Below are positions 42,684-51,532 of a stretch of 64,000 bases of DNA, one piece after another. Made by a program: the position numbers and the translations under genes. Every line of letters begins with the position of its first letter. Positions within the stretch are counted from its first letter, which is position 1. This DNA is from Georgenia satyanarayanai (GTDB lineage Bacteria; Actinomycetota; Actinomycetes; Actinomycetales; Actinomycetaceae), in NCBI RefSeq assembly GCF_009193135.1, contig NZ_VUKC01000004.1, positions 124,001-188,000 of the forward strand, written 5' to 3'. The notes below the pieces were generated by a model, which was not told where the DNA came from, did no database searches, and was given only the letters and a program-made list of their open reading frames with translations.

Positions 42684-43774
42684 CGGTTCTCATCCATTCG
42701 CTCGCGCTCCCAGAAGCTCGGGCCCACGGTCTCGTGGAAGTCCGAGCGGGCCACGAGGTAGCCCTCGGTGTCCACGGTGATGGGGAGCTGCGGAAGGGCG
42801 CGATTCGCCGGTCCGAAGACCACCTTGGCCTCGTTGGCGAGGTCGAAGGTGGACTGGTGGCAGGGACAGAGCAGGTGGTGGGTCTGCTGCTCGTAGAGGG
42901 CGACCGGGCAGCCCACGTGGGTGCAGACCTTGGAGTACGCGACGATGCCGTCGTAGCTCCAGTCCCGGCGCTCGGGGGAGACGTTGAGGTCGGAGGGGTC
43001 GATGCGCGTCATGAACACGACCGCCTTGGCCTTCTCCTCCAGGTAGTGCTCCTGGTCGCTGATGCCGTGCGGGATGACCTGGAAGGCCGACCCGTTGGTG
43101 ACGTCGGCGGCGCGGATGAGGCGGTTGTCCGGGTCGGTCGCGAGGCGACGGCCCATCGTGCCGTCGGGCAGGCGGCCACCGGTGCCCTCGGGCACGTCGC
43201 CCCAGGCGGTGTAGCGGAACTTGCGGGTGTCCCAGGACGGGCTGAGCTCGCCGACCAGCGGGACGACGAAGGGCAGCGGCGCGAGGGCCGCCGCGCCGAC
43301 GAGGGCGCCCTTGAGGACGGGACGGCGGGCGATGCCGGACTCGGCGATACCGATGTCGAGCTTCGCCACGGCCTCCTCGCGCACCTCGGGGGAGGAGGCT
43401 GCGGGCTTGCGCTGCTCGACGTACTCGGTGTTCGCCATGAGGGTCTTGGACCAGTGGACCGCCGCGAGGCCGATGCCGAGCATGCCCAGGCCCAGCCCGA
43501 CGCCGAGTGCGATCGTCGACAGACGCACGTCCAGGAGCGTGGTGCCGACCGGGAGGAAGAGGAACCCGACGACCCCGCCGACCGAGGCGAGGATCGAGAC
43601 GAGCAGGAGGGCGACGACCTGGTGCTCGGCGCGCTTGGCGGCCTTGGGGTCACGGTCCGCCATGCGCTCCGGGTGGTGCGGCAGACCCGGGTCCTCGAAG
43701 CGCTCGGGGACGTCGGCGACCGGCGCCCCGCCCGTGGCGGGGGTCAGGTCACCAGAGGGGCGATTCGTGCTCAC
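42680..43774 (-). CDS. qcrA: Cytochrome bc1 complex Rieske iron-sulfur subunit
   Basis: Rieske subunit with three membrane helices in the N-terminal half, typical of Actinobacteria, 364 residues. The 2Fe-2S ligands are in CTHVGCPV and CPCHQSTFD. The GTG at 43774 overlaps the qcrC stop by four bases (GTGA) and has GGAG upstream, so it is preferred over a GTG seven codons earlier. It accepts electrons from menaquinol and passes them to the QcrC hemes. Confidence 0.94.
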   Translation of the reverse strand: MSTNRPSGDLTPATGGAPVADVPERFEDPGLPHHPERMADRDPKAAKRAEHQVVALLLVSILASVGGVVGFLFLPVGTTLLDVRLSTIALGVGLGLGMLGIGLAAVHWSKTLMANTEYVEQRKPAASSPEVREEAVAKLDIGIAESGIARRPVLKGALVGAAALAPLPFVVPLVGELSPSWDTRKFRYTAWGDVPEGTGGRLPDGTMGRRLATDPDNRLIRAADVTNGSAFQVIPHGISDQEHYLEEKAKAVVFMTRIDPSDLNVSPERRDWSYDGIVAYSKVCTHVGCPVALYEQQTHHLLCPCHQSTFDLANEAKVVFGPANRALPQLPITVDTEGYLVARSDFHETVGPSFWERERMDENR

Positions 43775-44550
43775 GAGGACCGTGCTCCCATCCACACTGC
43801 GATACCGATGATGCCGCCGATGCCGACGAGCCAGACCCAGAAGCCCTCGGAGACGGGGCCGAGGTTGCCCAGCGAGAGGCCACCGGGGGAGACCTCACGC
43901 TGCTCCAGGATGTAGGCGATGACGTCGCGGGCGCCCTCGTCCGTCACCGACGCCTCGTTGAAGATCGGCATGGACTGGGGGCCGATCCGCATGGCCTCCC
44001 AGATCTGGGTGGGCGTCGCGTCGTCGAGCGGCGGGGCGACCTTGCCCTCGGTCAGCGCACCACCGGCGCCGACGGCGTTGTGGCACATCGAGCAGTTCGT
44101 GCGGAACAGCTCCATGCCGTTGGCGGCGTCACCGAGCTCGGGGTCGACCTGCTCGGAGGAGGGGATGGCCGGGCCGGGGCCCAGGCTGGCGACGTACGCG
44201 GCCATCGCCGCCGTCTGCTCCTCGTTGAACTGCGGGTCCTTGCGCTCCGCCTGCGGGGAGTTGTTGGCCATCGGCATGCGGCCGGTGGACACCTGGAAGT
44301 GCACGGAGGCGGCGCCCACACCGACGAGCGACGGCGCGATGTCGGTGCCCTGGGCGTCCAGGCCGTGGCAGGTGGAGCAGTTCGAGCGGAAAAGCGCCTC
44401 GCCTTCCTCGATCATGTCCTGGCTGGCGGCCTGGGCGTTGGCCGGCTCGGAGGTGACGGCGGAGTACGCCACCCCCGTGAGGATCAGGGCCAGGAGCAGG
44501 AGGACGACCGGCGCGAGCCGGTGCCTTCTGCTGGCGGCGAGTGCCTTCAC
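43771..44550 (-). CDS. qcrC: Diheme cytochrome c subunit of the bc1 complex
   Basis: Fused diheme cytochrome c that connects the bc complex directly to the aa3 oxidase, replacing soluble cytochrome c. The 259 residues have an N-terminal signal anchor (about 12-33), two CxxCH sites (CSTCHG, CSMCHN) with distal Met regions (GRMPM, PQSMPIF), and a C-terminal transmembrane helix. It starts at a GTG after AAGGA. Covalent heme attachment needs the Ccs system, which is not in this window. Confidence 0.95.
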   Translation of the reverse strand: MKALAASRRHRLAPVVLLLLALILTGVAYSAVTSEPANAQAASQDMIEEGEALFRSNCSTCHGLDAQGTDIAPSLVGVGAASVHFQVSTGRMPMANNSPQAERKDPQFNEEQTAAMAAYVASLGPGPAIPSSEQVDPELGDAANGMELFRTNCSMCHNAVGAGGALTEGKVAPPLDDATPTQIWEAMRIGPQSMPIFNEASVTDEGARDVIAYILEQREVSPGGLSLGNLGPVSEGFWVWLVGIGGIIGIAVWMGARSS

Positions 44551-44606
44551 GGTGATGTGTCCTTGTCTGGTGTTGCGGGTGGAACGGGGGCAGGACGCGC
44601 GGTCCT

Positions 44607-45257
44607 CTAGAACATCTCGAGGAAGTAGATGATGAAGAACATCGCGACCCAGACGACGTCGACGAAGTGCCAGTAGTAGGACACGACGACTGCGCCGGTG
44701 GCCTCGTAGTGGCCGAAGCGCTTGGCCGCGAAGGAGCGGCCGAGGATGAACAGGAAGGCGATGAGGCCGCCGAGCACGTGCAGGGCGTGGAAGCCCGTCA
44801 TGATGTAGAAGACCGACCCGTACGGGCTGGAGGACACCGTGATGCCGTGCGAGACGAGCTCGGCGTACTCGAAGGTCTGACCGGCGACGAAGAACGCGCC
44901 CATGATGAAGGTGAGGACGAACCACTCCTCCATGCCCCAGCGGCGCACGTCGAGGAGCTTGCCGGTGCGGCGCGGCTGGAAGCGTTCGGCGGCGAACACA
45001 CCCATCTGCGCGGTCACGGAGCTGGCGACAAGGACCAGGGTGATGGTCAGTGCCCAGGGGATGTTGAGCAACGAGTAGTTCTCGGGCCAGATCTCCGCCG
45101 ACACCGACCGGTGGGTGAAGTACATGGCGAAGAGACCAGCGAAGAACATCAGCTCGCTGGACAGCCACACGATGGTGCCGACCGACACTGCGTTCGGCCG
45201 GTTGACGTTCACGTGGGGGGCGCTCGGAGCAGCCGTAGTAGACGACACGATTGCCAT
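44607..45257 (-). CDS. ctaE: Cytochrome c oxidase subunit III
   Basis: Seven-helix-type oxidase subunit, 216 residues, first gene of the ctaE-qcrC-qcrA-qcrB operon. It has [41 protein letters not shown] and [24 protein letters not shown]. The ATG at 45257 matches the usual N-terminal length; an earlier in-frame GTG (45287) is possible. Neither start has a clear ribosome-binding site. The 286-base upstream gap is the operon's regulatory region. Confidence 0.95.
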   Translation of the reverse strand: MAIVSSTTAAPSAPHVNVNRPNAVSVGTIVWLSSELMFFAGLFAMYFTHRSVSAEIWPENYSLLNIPWALTITLVLVASSVTAQMGVFAAERFQPRRTGKLLDVRRWGMEEWFVLTFIMGAFFVAGQTFEYAELVSHGITVSSSPYGSVFYIMTGFHALHVLGGLIAFLFILGRSFAAKRFGHYEATGAVVVSYYWHFVDVVWVAMFFIIYFLEMF

Positions 45258-45389
45258 TATGGCCCGAAAGTTCGCCCCGATGACCACTCAGGGGCCGCGC
45301 GATTCCTCCCGCCGCTCGTCCCCACGCTAGGAGTTCCGCGACATCCCGCGCCTGAGTCCTTGGTCCCGATCCGGTCACGGCGCAACACG

Positions 45390-45409
45390 CCGGACACACT
45401 GGTGTCCGG
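45390..45409. promoter_or_regulatory. 8-bp inverted repeat in the ctaE/response-regulator divergent region
   Basis: CCGGACAC and GTGTCCGG separated by four bases, between divergent genes. It could be a regulator site; no regulator family was matched. Confidence 0.35.
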
Positions 45410-45483
45410 TTCGTCTCATTCGAGAGTCCCCGTGTCGCGTGCCCGCTGCCCGGGAGCGTGCGTCCCCGTCCCCGCGGCGTGGC

Positions 45484-45489
45484 TACCAT
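45484..45489 (+). promoter_or_regulatory. Possible -10 box TACCAT upstream of trpD unit
   Basis: TACCAT lies 55 bases before the ATG at 45544, which has its own GGAGG ribosome-binding site. Confidence 0.4.
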
Positions 45490-45543
45490 TCGAGGAGGTC
45501 ACCGCGTCTCGCGGTGCGTACCGAGCGAACCTGGAGGACGACG

Positions 45544-45975
45544 ATGACGCCCGCGCAGCCCGACGCAGCCGCGACCACCGACACCGACGTCGTGGACGTC
45601 CTGCTCTACAGCGACGACGTCACGACGCGCGAGCAGGTCCGCCGGGCCATCGGCCGCCGCGCCGCGGTCGACGTCCCGCGGATCCGCTGGACGGAGGCCG
45701 CCACGCACGAGGGCGTCGTCATGAAGGCCAACGAGGGTGACTTCGCTCTCATCGTCCTCGACGGCGAGGCGGCCAAGGCCGGCGGCATGGCGGTGAGCCG
45801 TCAGCTGAAGAGCGAGATGTACCAGTGCCCGCCGGTCCTCATCCTCACCGCCCGCCCGCAGGACGCGTGGCTGGCGACGTGGGCGCAGGCCGACGCGATC
45901 GTCCAGGCGCCCGTCGACCCGATCGAGATCCAGGAGGCCGTGGCCGGACTGCTGCGCTCGGGCGGTCGTCGGTGA
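45544..45975 (+). CDS. Receiver-like domain protein upstream of trpD
   Basis: A 143-residue CheY-like fold without an output domain. The acidic pocket (VLLYSDDV), the phospho-acceptor region ([11 protein letters not shown]) and LILTARPQD are visible. The conserved Lys before the last helix is missing (QAPVDPIE), so classical phosphorylation signalling is doubtful. GGAGG precedes the ATG. The stop overlaps the trpD start as GTGA, so the two are coupled. This pairing recurs in Actinobacteria, but a role in tryptophan control is not established. Confidence 0.82.
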   Translation: MTPAQPDAAATTDTDVVDVLLYSDDVTTREQVRRAIGRRAAVDVPRIRWTEAATHEGVVMKANEGDFALIVLDGEAAKAGGMAVSRQLKSEMYQCPPVLILTARPQDAWLATWAQADAIVQAPVDPIEIQEAVAGLLRSGGRR

Positions 45976-47048
45976 CCGTCGAGGGCGTCGAGCCGGTCCA
46001 GCCCACCTGGGCGGACCTCATCACCTCGCTCGTCGCCGGGGAGCACCTGAGCGCCACGCAGACCGGCTGGGCGATGGACCAGGTGATGTCGGGTCTCGCG
46101 AGCCCCGTCCAGCTCGCCGGCTTCCTCGTCGCGCTGCGCGCCAAGGGCGAGACCGTCGCCGAGCTCACCGGGCTGGCCGACGTCATGCTCGCCCACTCCG
46201 TGCCGATCGACGTGCCCGACGACGTCGTCGACATCGTCGGCACGGGCGGTGACCGTGCCCGCACCGTCAACATCTCGACGATGTCCTCCCTCGTCATCGC
46301 CGGCGCCGGGGTGCCGGTGGTCAAGCACGGCAACCGGGCGTCCAGCTCGGCGAGCGGCTCGGCCGACGTCCTCGAGGAGCTCGGGGTGCGCCTGGACATG
46401 ACCGTCCCGCAGGTCGAGGCGGTCTTCCGCGAGGTCGGCATCACCTTCTGCTTCGCCCAGACCTTCCACCCCTCGTTCCGGCACACCGCCACGGCGCGGC
46501 GCGAGCTCGCCGTCCCCACCGCGTTCAACGTGCTGGGCCCGCTCACCAACCCCGCCCGCCCGCGGGCCGCCGCCATCGGCGTGGCCGACCGGCGCGTCGC
46601 CCCCCTCGTCGCCGGCGTGCTCGCGCGGCGGGGGACGCGCGGGCTCGTCTTCCGCGGGGAGGACGGCCTGGACGAGCTGACGACGACGGCGGCGAGCCGG
46701 GTCTGGCACGTCGCCGACGGGGAGGTGACCGAGCACCTGCTCGACACCCGCGAGGTCTTCGGACTCACGCCCTCGACCGTCGAGGACCTGCGCGGCGCTG
46801 ACGCGACCTTCAACGCCGGTGTCGCCCGCGACATCCTCGACGGTGCCACCGGGCCGGTCCGGGACGCCGTCCTCCTCAACTCCGCCGCCGCGCTCGTCGC
46901 GCACGGCAGGCTCCCCGGCACGCGGGCCGAGGACGGCGACCTCGTCACCCGGCTGCGGGCCGCCATGGACCTGGCCGCCGCGGCCATCGACGACGGCCGG
47001 GCGCGCGGTGTGCTCGACCGGTGGGCGGCGGCCAGCGCCGCCCTCTGA
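45972..47048 (+). CDS. trpD: Anthranilate phosphoribosyltransferase
   Basis: Second step of tryptophan synthesis, anthranilate + PRPP, 358 residues. Motifs are [16 protein letters not shown] (PRPP site), [50 protein letters not shown] and GEDGLDELT. The Gly usually after GTGGD is Arg-Ala here, a small deviation. It starts at a GTG overlapping the previous stop. Other trp genes are not in the window. Confidence 0.94.
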   Translation: MTVEGVEPVQPTWADLITSLVAGEHLSATQTGWAMDQVMSGLASPVQLAGFLVALRAKGETVAELTGLADVMLAHSVPIDVPDDVVDIVGTGGDRARTVNISTMSSLVIAGAGVPVVKHGNRASSSASGSADVLEELGVRLDMTVPQVEAVFREVGITFCFAQTFHPSFRHTATARRELAVPTAFNVLGPLTNPARPRAAAIGVADRRVAPLVAGVLARRGTRGLVFRGEDGLDELTTTAASRVWHVADGEVTEHLLDTREVFGLTPSTVEDLRGADATFNAGVARDILDGATGPVRDAVLLNSAAALVAHGRLPGTRAEDGDLVTRLRAAMDLAAAAIDDGRARGVLDRWAAASAAL

Positions 47049-47118
47049 CGCAGGCGGCACCGGCCGCGTGCGAGACCGTCGGCGGGGAGCCCGCCGACGA
47101 CGAGACGAAGGAGACACC

Positions 47119-47400
47119 ATGCTCACCGCCATCGTTCTCATCGACACCGACGCCTCCCGCGTGCCCGAGGTCGCCAAGGAGGTCGCCGAGCTGGACGGGA
47201 TCAGCGAGGTCTACTCGGTCACCGGGGACGTCGACCTCATCGCGCTGGCGCGGGTGCGCCGCCACGAGGACCTCGCCGACGTCGTCGCCGACCGCGTGGG
47301 CAAGGTCAAGGGCGTGACCAACACCCGCACGTACATCGCCTTCCAGGCCTACTCGAAGCACGACCTCGAGTCCGCCTTCGCCATCGGGCTGGGCGACTGA
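47119..47400 (+). CDS. Stand-alone Lrp/AsnC ligand-binding (RAM) domain protein
   Basis: A 93-residue beta-alpha-beta domain as found at the C-terminus of Lrp/AsnC regulators (AIVLIDTDASRVPEVAKEVAEL, VYSVTGDVDLIALARVRRHEDL). The DNA-binding helix-turn-helix is absent. It may sense an amino acid or modulate a partner regulator. GAAGGAG precedes the ATG. It follows trpD by 70 bases, a conserved neighbour in Actinobacteria. Confidence 0.87.
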   Translation: MLTAIVLIDTDASRVPEVAKEVAELDGISEVYSVTGDVDLIALARVRRHEDLADVVADRVGKVKGVTNTRTYIAFQAYSKHDLESAFAIGLGD

Positions 47401-47410
47401 CGGTCCTCGG

Positions 47411-49183
47411 TCAGCTGGTCGGGGGCAGGGGGTACCTGGCGGCGGCGTCGACGGGCCACGCGAGCGGCTCGTCGCCCTCCACGTGCTGGACCAGGCGGGT
47501 GGCGGGGTGCTCGATCCAGTCCGCGACGAGCTCCGTCTCCTCCGAGCCGGAGGCACCGAGGACGGTGGAGGGCGCCGGGACCGCCTCCCCGGTCGCGACG
47601 AGGGCGTCGATGGCCGGCATCGGGTTGACCCCCCGGGGCACGGTGCAGGTCCCGGCGAGCCGGCCGTAGCGCACGAGCACCACCTCCCACCCGCCGTCGT
47701 CGGTGCGACGGGCGGCGACGAGCTCGGGGCTGCGCCACAGGGGGCGCAGCCGTTGCGTGCGCCGGGCTGCGACGAGGTAGGCACGCAGCCGGTCACGCTC
47801 GGTGGCGGCCTCCTCGTACCGCTGCTGCCCGGCGAGCGACACGATCCGGGCGCGCAGCGCCGCGACGACCGGGCCCGCCGCGGAGGTGAGACCGGCGCGG
47901 ACCGAGGCGGCGACGTCCGCGTACTCCTCCACGCTCTGCGCGCCGGTGCACGGGGCGCCGCAGCGCCCCATCTCCGCCAGTGCGCAGGCGCGGGCCTCGG
48001 GCGAGGGGACGGCCGGCAGGCGCTGGCTGCAGCGCCGCACCGTGAACGCCTCCTCCAGTGCCTCGAGCGCCGACTGCGCCGCGGCACGGGAGGCGAAGGG
48101 GCCGATCGCCTCCGCGCTTCGCCCGGCGGGCACGTTCCGCACGATGGACAGGCGCGGGAACGGCTCGTCGGTGAGACGGATCCACGGCCGGCGGTGGGGC
48201 TTGCGGGAGCGGCGGTTGTAGGGAGGGTCGAGCTCGGCGATGAGCCGCAGCTCGCGCACGGCCGCCTCGAGCTCGGTGGCGCACGGGATGGGCCGGACCT
48301 CCTGGGTGAGGTCGACCATCTCGCCGATGCGCTTGCGCTTCTCCGCCGCGGTGAAGTACGAGCGCACCCGGCGGCGCAGGTTGACGGCCTTGCCCACGTA
48401 GAGCACCTCCCCCGCCGGCCCGAGGAACTGGTAGACGCCGGGACCGGTGGGCAGCGAGTCGGCGAGGGTGGCCTTGCGGCGCCGCTTGTGCGGGACGGGG
48501 TCCCCGAGCGTGGCGAGGTCCTCCAGGTGGGTGGCACCGAGGGGGGCGAGCCGTCCGAGCAGGCCGTGCAGGACGTCGACGGTGGCGCGCGCGTCGTGCA
48601 GCGCGCGGTGGTCCGGGCTGGTGGTGGCACCGAAGAGGGCGGCGAGGGAGCCGAGTTTGTTGTTGGGGGCCTCGTCACGCGTGACGACGCGGCGGGCCAG
48701 CGCGACGGTGTCGACGACGGCGGGGGAGGGCCACGGCAGGTCGAGCCGTGTGGCGGCCGCGCGGAGGAAACCGACGTCGAAGCGCGCGTTGTGGGCGACG
48801 AGCACCGTGGTGGGGCCGAAGCCGGCGAACTCGAGGAAGGCGGGCAGCACCTCCCCGATCCGTGGCGCGCCGACGAGCATGGCGTCGGTGATGCCGGTGA
48901 GGACGGTGATCATCGGCGGGACGGGGCCACCGGGGTCCACGAGGGTCTGGAACTCGCCGAGGACCTCGCCGCCGCGCACCTTGACCGCGCCGATCTCGGT
49001 GATCTCGCACTGGGTGGGCGAGCCGCCGGTGGTCTCCAGGTCGACGACGACGAAGGTCACCTCCGAGAGCGGCACGCCGATCTCGTCGAAGCCGATCTGG
49101 AGCGGCGTCCCCTCCCCGGCGCGGGTGGCGCCCTCGAGGTCCAGCCGCCCTCCGGGGGCGGGTGCAAGCAGGTTCGCGGTCAC
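47411..49183 (-). CDS. DEDDh exonuclease fused to GIY-YIG/UvrC-like nuclease
   Basis: A 590-residue nuclease fusion. Residues about 40-200 are a DnaQ-like 3'-5' exonuclease (VVVDLETTGG, AHNARFDVGFL, HRALHDARATVD). Residues about 245-325 are a GIY-YIG domain (GPGVYQFLGPAGEVLYVGKAVNLRRRVRSYF). A UvrC/Cho-like region follows with Cys-containing RCGAPCTG and a UVR-like QQRYEEAATERDRLRAYL. Likely DNA repair. Mycobacteria carry the same fusion (Rv2191, from memory) beside trpD. It starts with GTG and is probably leaderless. Confidence 0.9.
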   Translation of the reverse strand: MTANLLAPAPGGRLDLEGATRAGEGTPLQIGFDEIGVPLSEVTFVVVDLETTGGSPTQCEITEIGAVKVRGGEVLGEFQTLVDPGGPVPPMITVLTGITDAMLVGAPRIGEVLPAFLEFAGFGPTTVLVAHNARFDVGFLRAAATRLDLPWPSPAVVDTVALARRVVTRDEAPNNKLGSLAALFGATTSPDHRALHDARATVDVLHGLLGRLAPLGATHLEDLATLGDPVPHKRRRKATLADSLPTGPGVYQFLGPAGEVLYVGKAVNLRRRVRSYFTAAEKRKRIGEMVDLTQEVRPIPCATELEAAVRELRLIAELDPPYNRRSRKPHRRPWIRLTDEPFPRLSIVRNVPAGRSAEAIGPFASRAAAQSALEALEEAFTVRRCSQRLPAVPSPEARACALAEMGRCGAPCTGAQSVEEYADVAASVRAGLTSAAGPVVAALRARIVSLAGQQRYEEAATERDRLRAYLVAARRTQRLRPLWRSPELVAARRTDDGGWEVVLVRYGRLAGTCTVPRGVNPMPAIDALVATGEAVPAPSTVLGASGSEETELVADWIEHPATRLVQHVEGDEPLAWPVDAAARYPLPPTS

Positions 49184-49189
49184 GGTCCG

Positions 49190-49195
49190 ACCGTA
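49190..49195 (-). promoter_or_regulatory. -10 box TACGGT, leaderless promoter of DEDDh/GIY-YIG gene
   Basis: TACGGT on the minus strand ends six bases before the GTG at 49183. Confidence 0.55.
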
Positions 49196-49258
49196 CGGGC
49201 GACCACCGACACGCCAGCGTTGCCGTGCCGCGGCCCGGGCGATGTCAGAGGTCGCCCC

Positions 49259-49264
49259 TACGGT
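49259..49264 (+). promoter_or_regulatory. -10 box TACGGT, leaderless promoter of small CxxC protein
   Basis: TACGGT ends six bases before the ATG at 49271, mirroring the divergent box at 49190-49195. Confidence 0.6.
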
Positions 49265-49270
49265 CGCGAC

Positions 49271-49468
49271 ATGATCATCGACTGCGACTCCTGCACCATG
49301 CGGACCATCGCCTGCGACGACTGCGTGGTCAGCTTCCTCACCGACCCTGCCCGGGAACAGGCACCGGCCGCCCGTGACCTCGGGGACGACGAGCGCACCG
49401 CGCTGGCGGTCCTCGCCGACAGCGGGCTCGTGCCGCCGCTGCGGTTGCGGCGGGCCGGGACGGCCTGA
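49271..49468 (+). CDS. Small conserved CxxC protein
   Basis: A 65-residue protein beginning MIIDCDSCTMRTIACDDCVVSFL, with CxxC at 5-8 and 15-18 that could bind a metal. A short acidic and hydrophobic tail follows (ERTALAVLADSGLVPPLRL). Similar small Cys-pair proteins occur in many Actinobacteria; function is unknown. A perfect leaderless promoter and a terminator downstream support expression despite the small size. Confidence 0.75.
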   Translation: MIIDCDSCTMRTIACDDCVVSFLTDPAREQAPAARDLGDDERTALAVLADSGLVPPLRLRRAGTA

Positions 49469-49526
49469 GCCCGTGCCCCGCCGCCCCGTCCCGGTGCCGC
49501 TCCCGGCGCGCGGAGCCGCGCGCGTG

Positions 49527-49566
49527 CCACGGCCGGTGCCCGCGCGGTCGCGGGCACCGGCCGTGG
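49527..49566. terminator. Bidirectional terminator between the CxxC gene and fadD
   Basis: Perfect 18-bp arms (49527-49544, 49549-49566) with a 4-base loop between convergent stops. Confidence 0.8.
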
Positions 49567-49583
49567 AGGTCGGGTCGGGGCGG

Positions 49584-51407
49584 TCAGCCGCGGGTGCCGG
49601 TGGGCGCCTCGGCGTAGATCTCGTCGACGACCTTCGCGTAGTCGCGCATCACCGCGTTGCGCCGCACCTTCATCGAGGGCGTGAGGTAGCCGTTGTCCAC
49701 CGTGAAGTCCTCGTCGAGGACGACGAACTTCCGGATGGACTCGGCGCGCGAGACCTTCTTGTTCGTCCGGTCGATCTCCATCTGGATGTGCTCGCGGACG
49801 AGGGGGTCCTGCGCGGCCTCCGCGACGCTCATCGGCTCCTTGCCGTGGTTCTTCAGCCAGCTCGGGAGCATCTCGGCGTCGAGCGTGACGAGCATGCTGA
49901 TGAAGTGCCGGCGGTCGCCGATCGCCAGGCACTGGGAGATCAGCGGGTGGGCGCGGGTGGGGTCCTCGAGCTGGCTGGGCGCGACGTTCTTGCCTCCCGC
50001 CGTCACGATGATCTCCTTCTTGCGGCCCGTGATCGTCAGGCAGCCGTCCTCGTCGAGCCGGCCGACGTCACCGGTGTGGAACCAGCCGTCCGAGAAGGCC
50101 TCGGCGGTCGCGTCGGCGTTGTTGTGGTAGCCCCGGAACACCGCGATCCCCTTGGCGAGGATCTCGCCGTCGTCGGCGATCTTGATCCCGCACCCCGGCA
50201 GCGGGGTGCCCACCGTGCCGATCTTCACGCGCCCCGGCCGCGCGACGGCGACGGGCGCGGTGGTCTCGGTCAGGCCGTAGCCCTCGAGCACCACGAGACC
50301 CAGTCCGCGGAAGAAGTGGCCGAGGCGCTCACCCAGCGGGGCGCCACCGGAGACCGCGTAGACGGCCTGCCCTCCGAGCACGGCGCGGATCTTCTTGAGC
50401 ACGAGCGCGTCGGCGACCTTGTGGAGCGCCTTGAGCCGCACACCGGGGCCGCCCGGCTTGTCCAGCGCCCGGGAGTAGGCGATGTTCACCCTCGCGGCCC
50501 ACCGGAAGATCTTCACCTTGCCGCCGGCCGCGGCCTTCTGCTCGGCGGCGTTGTAGACCTTCTCGAAGACGCGGGGGACGGAGAGGATGAACGTCGGGCG
50601 GTAGGTGCCCATGTCCGCGACGAGGTCCTTGGTGTCGGGCGTGTGCCCGAGGGGCACGCCCGCGGCGATGACGAGGACCTCGACGAAGCGGGCGAACACG
50701 TGGGCCAGCGGCATGAAGAGCAGCGTGCGCGCGCCGGGGTAGTCGAAGACCTCGTGGAGGTCCTCGATGGCGTTGCGGCACAGCTCGACGAAGTTGCCGT
50801 GGGTGAGCTCGGCACCCTTGGGACGGCCGGTGGTGCCCGAGGTGTAGATGATCGTCGCGATGTCGTCGAGGCCGACGGCGGAGTGCCGGGCGGCGAGGTC
50901 CGCGTCGCTGACGTCGCGGCCCCGGGCCACCAGGGTGTCGATGGCGCCGTCGTCGATCGCCCACACCTCACCCAGGTGCGGCAGCCCACCGTTCTCCTCG
51001 CGGGCCTGCGCGACGGTCGCGGCGTGGGCGGAGGTCTCCACGACGGCGGCGACGCAGTCGGAGTCACCGAGGATCCACGCGCACTGGTCGGGGGAGGAGG
51101 TCTCGTACACGGGCACCGGGACACCGCCGGCGTGCCAGATCGCGAAGTCGAGGATCGTCCACTCAAAGCGGGTGCGGGACATGATCGCGACGTGGTCCCC
51201 GGGACCGACGCCGGCGGCCATGAGCCCCTTGGCGACGTTCTCGACGAGCTCGAGGACCGCGGCGGTCGTGTACTCGCGCCAGACACCGTTCTCCTGGCGC
51301 TCGATGAGCACCTTGGAGGGGGAGGACGTGGCTTGCGCGATGAGCAGGTCGCTCACGCTCGTCGACGATTCGGACGTCACGGCAAGGGGGACATGGAACT
51401 CGTCCAT
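49584..51407 (-). CDS. Long-chain fatty-acid-CoA ligase (FadD15-like)
   Basis: Activates fatty acids to acyl-CoA via acyl-AMP, 607 residues. The adenylate-forming motifs are IIYTSGTTGRPKGAELTHGN, GYGLTETTAP and WFHTGDVGRLDEDGCLTITGRKKEIIVTAGGKNV. It belongs to the ACSL/FadD15 branch found at this place in mycobacteria. It starts with ATG after GGAG. It may feed acyl groups to the two PlsC enzymes and to the ether-lipid genes in this window, which is inference. Confidence 0.92.
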   Translation of the reverse strand: MDEFHVPLAVTSESSTSVSDLLIAQATSSPSKVLIERQENGVWREYTTAAVLELVENVAKGLMAAGVGPGDHVAIMSRTRFEWTILDFAIWHAGGVPVPVYETSSPDQCAWILGDSDCVAAVVETSAHAATVAQAREENGGLPHLGEVWAIDDGAIDTLVARGRDVSDADLAARHSAVGLDDIATIIYTSGTTGRPKGAELTHGNFVELCRNAIEDLHEVFDYPGARTLLFMPLAHVFARFVEVLVIAAGVPLGHTPDTKDLVADMGTYRPTFILSVPRVFEKVYNAAEQKAAAGGKVKIFRWAARVNIAYSRALDKPGGPGVRLKALHKVADALVLKKIRAVLGGQAVYAVSGGAPLGERLGHFFRGLGLVVLEGYGLTETTAPVAVARPGRVKIGTVGTPLPGCGIKIADDGEILAKGIAVFRGYHNNADATAEAFSDGWFHTGDVGRLDEDGCLTITGRKKEIIVTAGGKNVAPSQLEDPTRAHPLISQCLAIGDRRHFISMLVTLDAEMLPSWLKNHGKEPMSVAEAAQDPLVREHIQMEIDRTNKKVSRAESIRKFVVLDEDFTVDNGYLTPSMKVRRNAVMRDYAKVVDEIYAEAPTGTRG

Positions 51408-51532
51408 ACTGACTCCAGTGGCAGCGGTCGGAGGGAATGACTACCGGCTCCACGATATGGCAGATCTGGGCGTTTCGGTGCACCTCCGCAGGGAAGTGGC
51501 GCCGTGTCCACGACGACGGACAGGAATCATCG

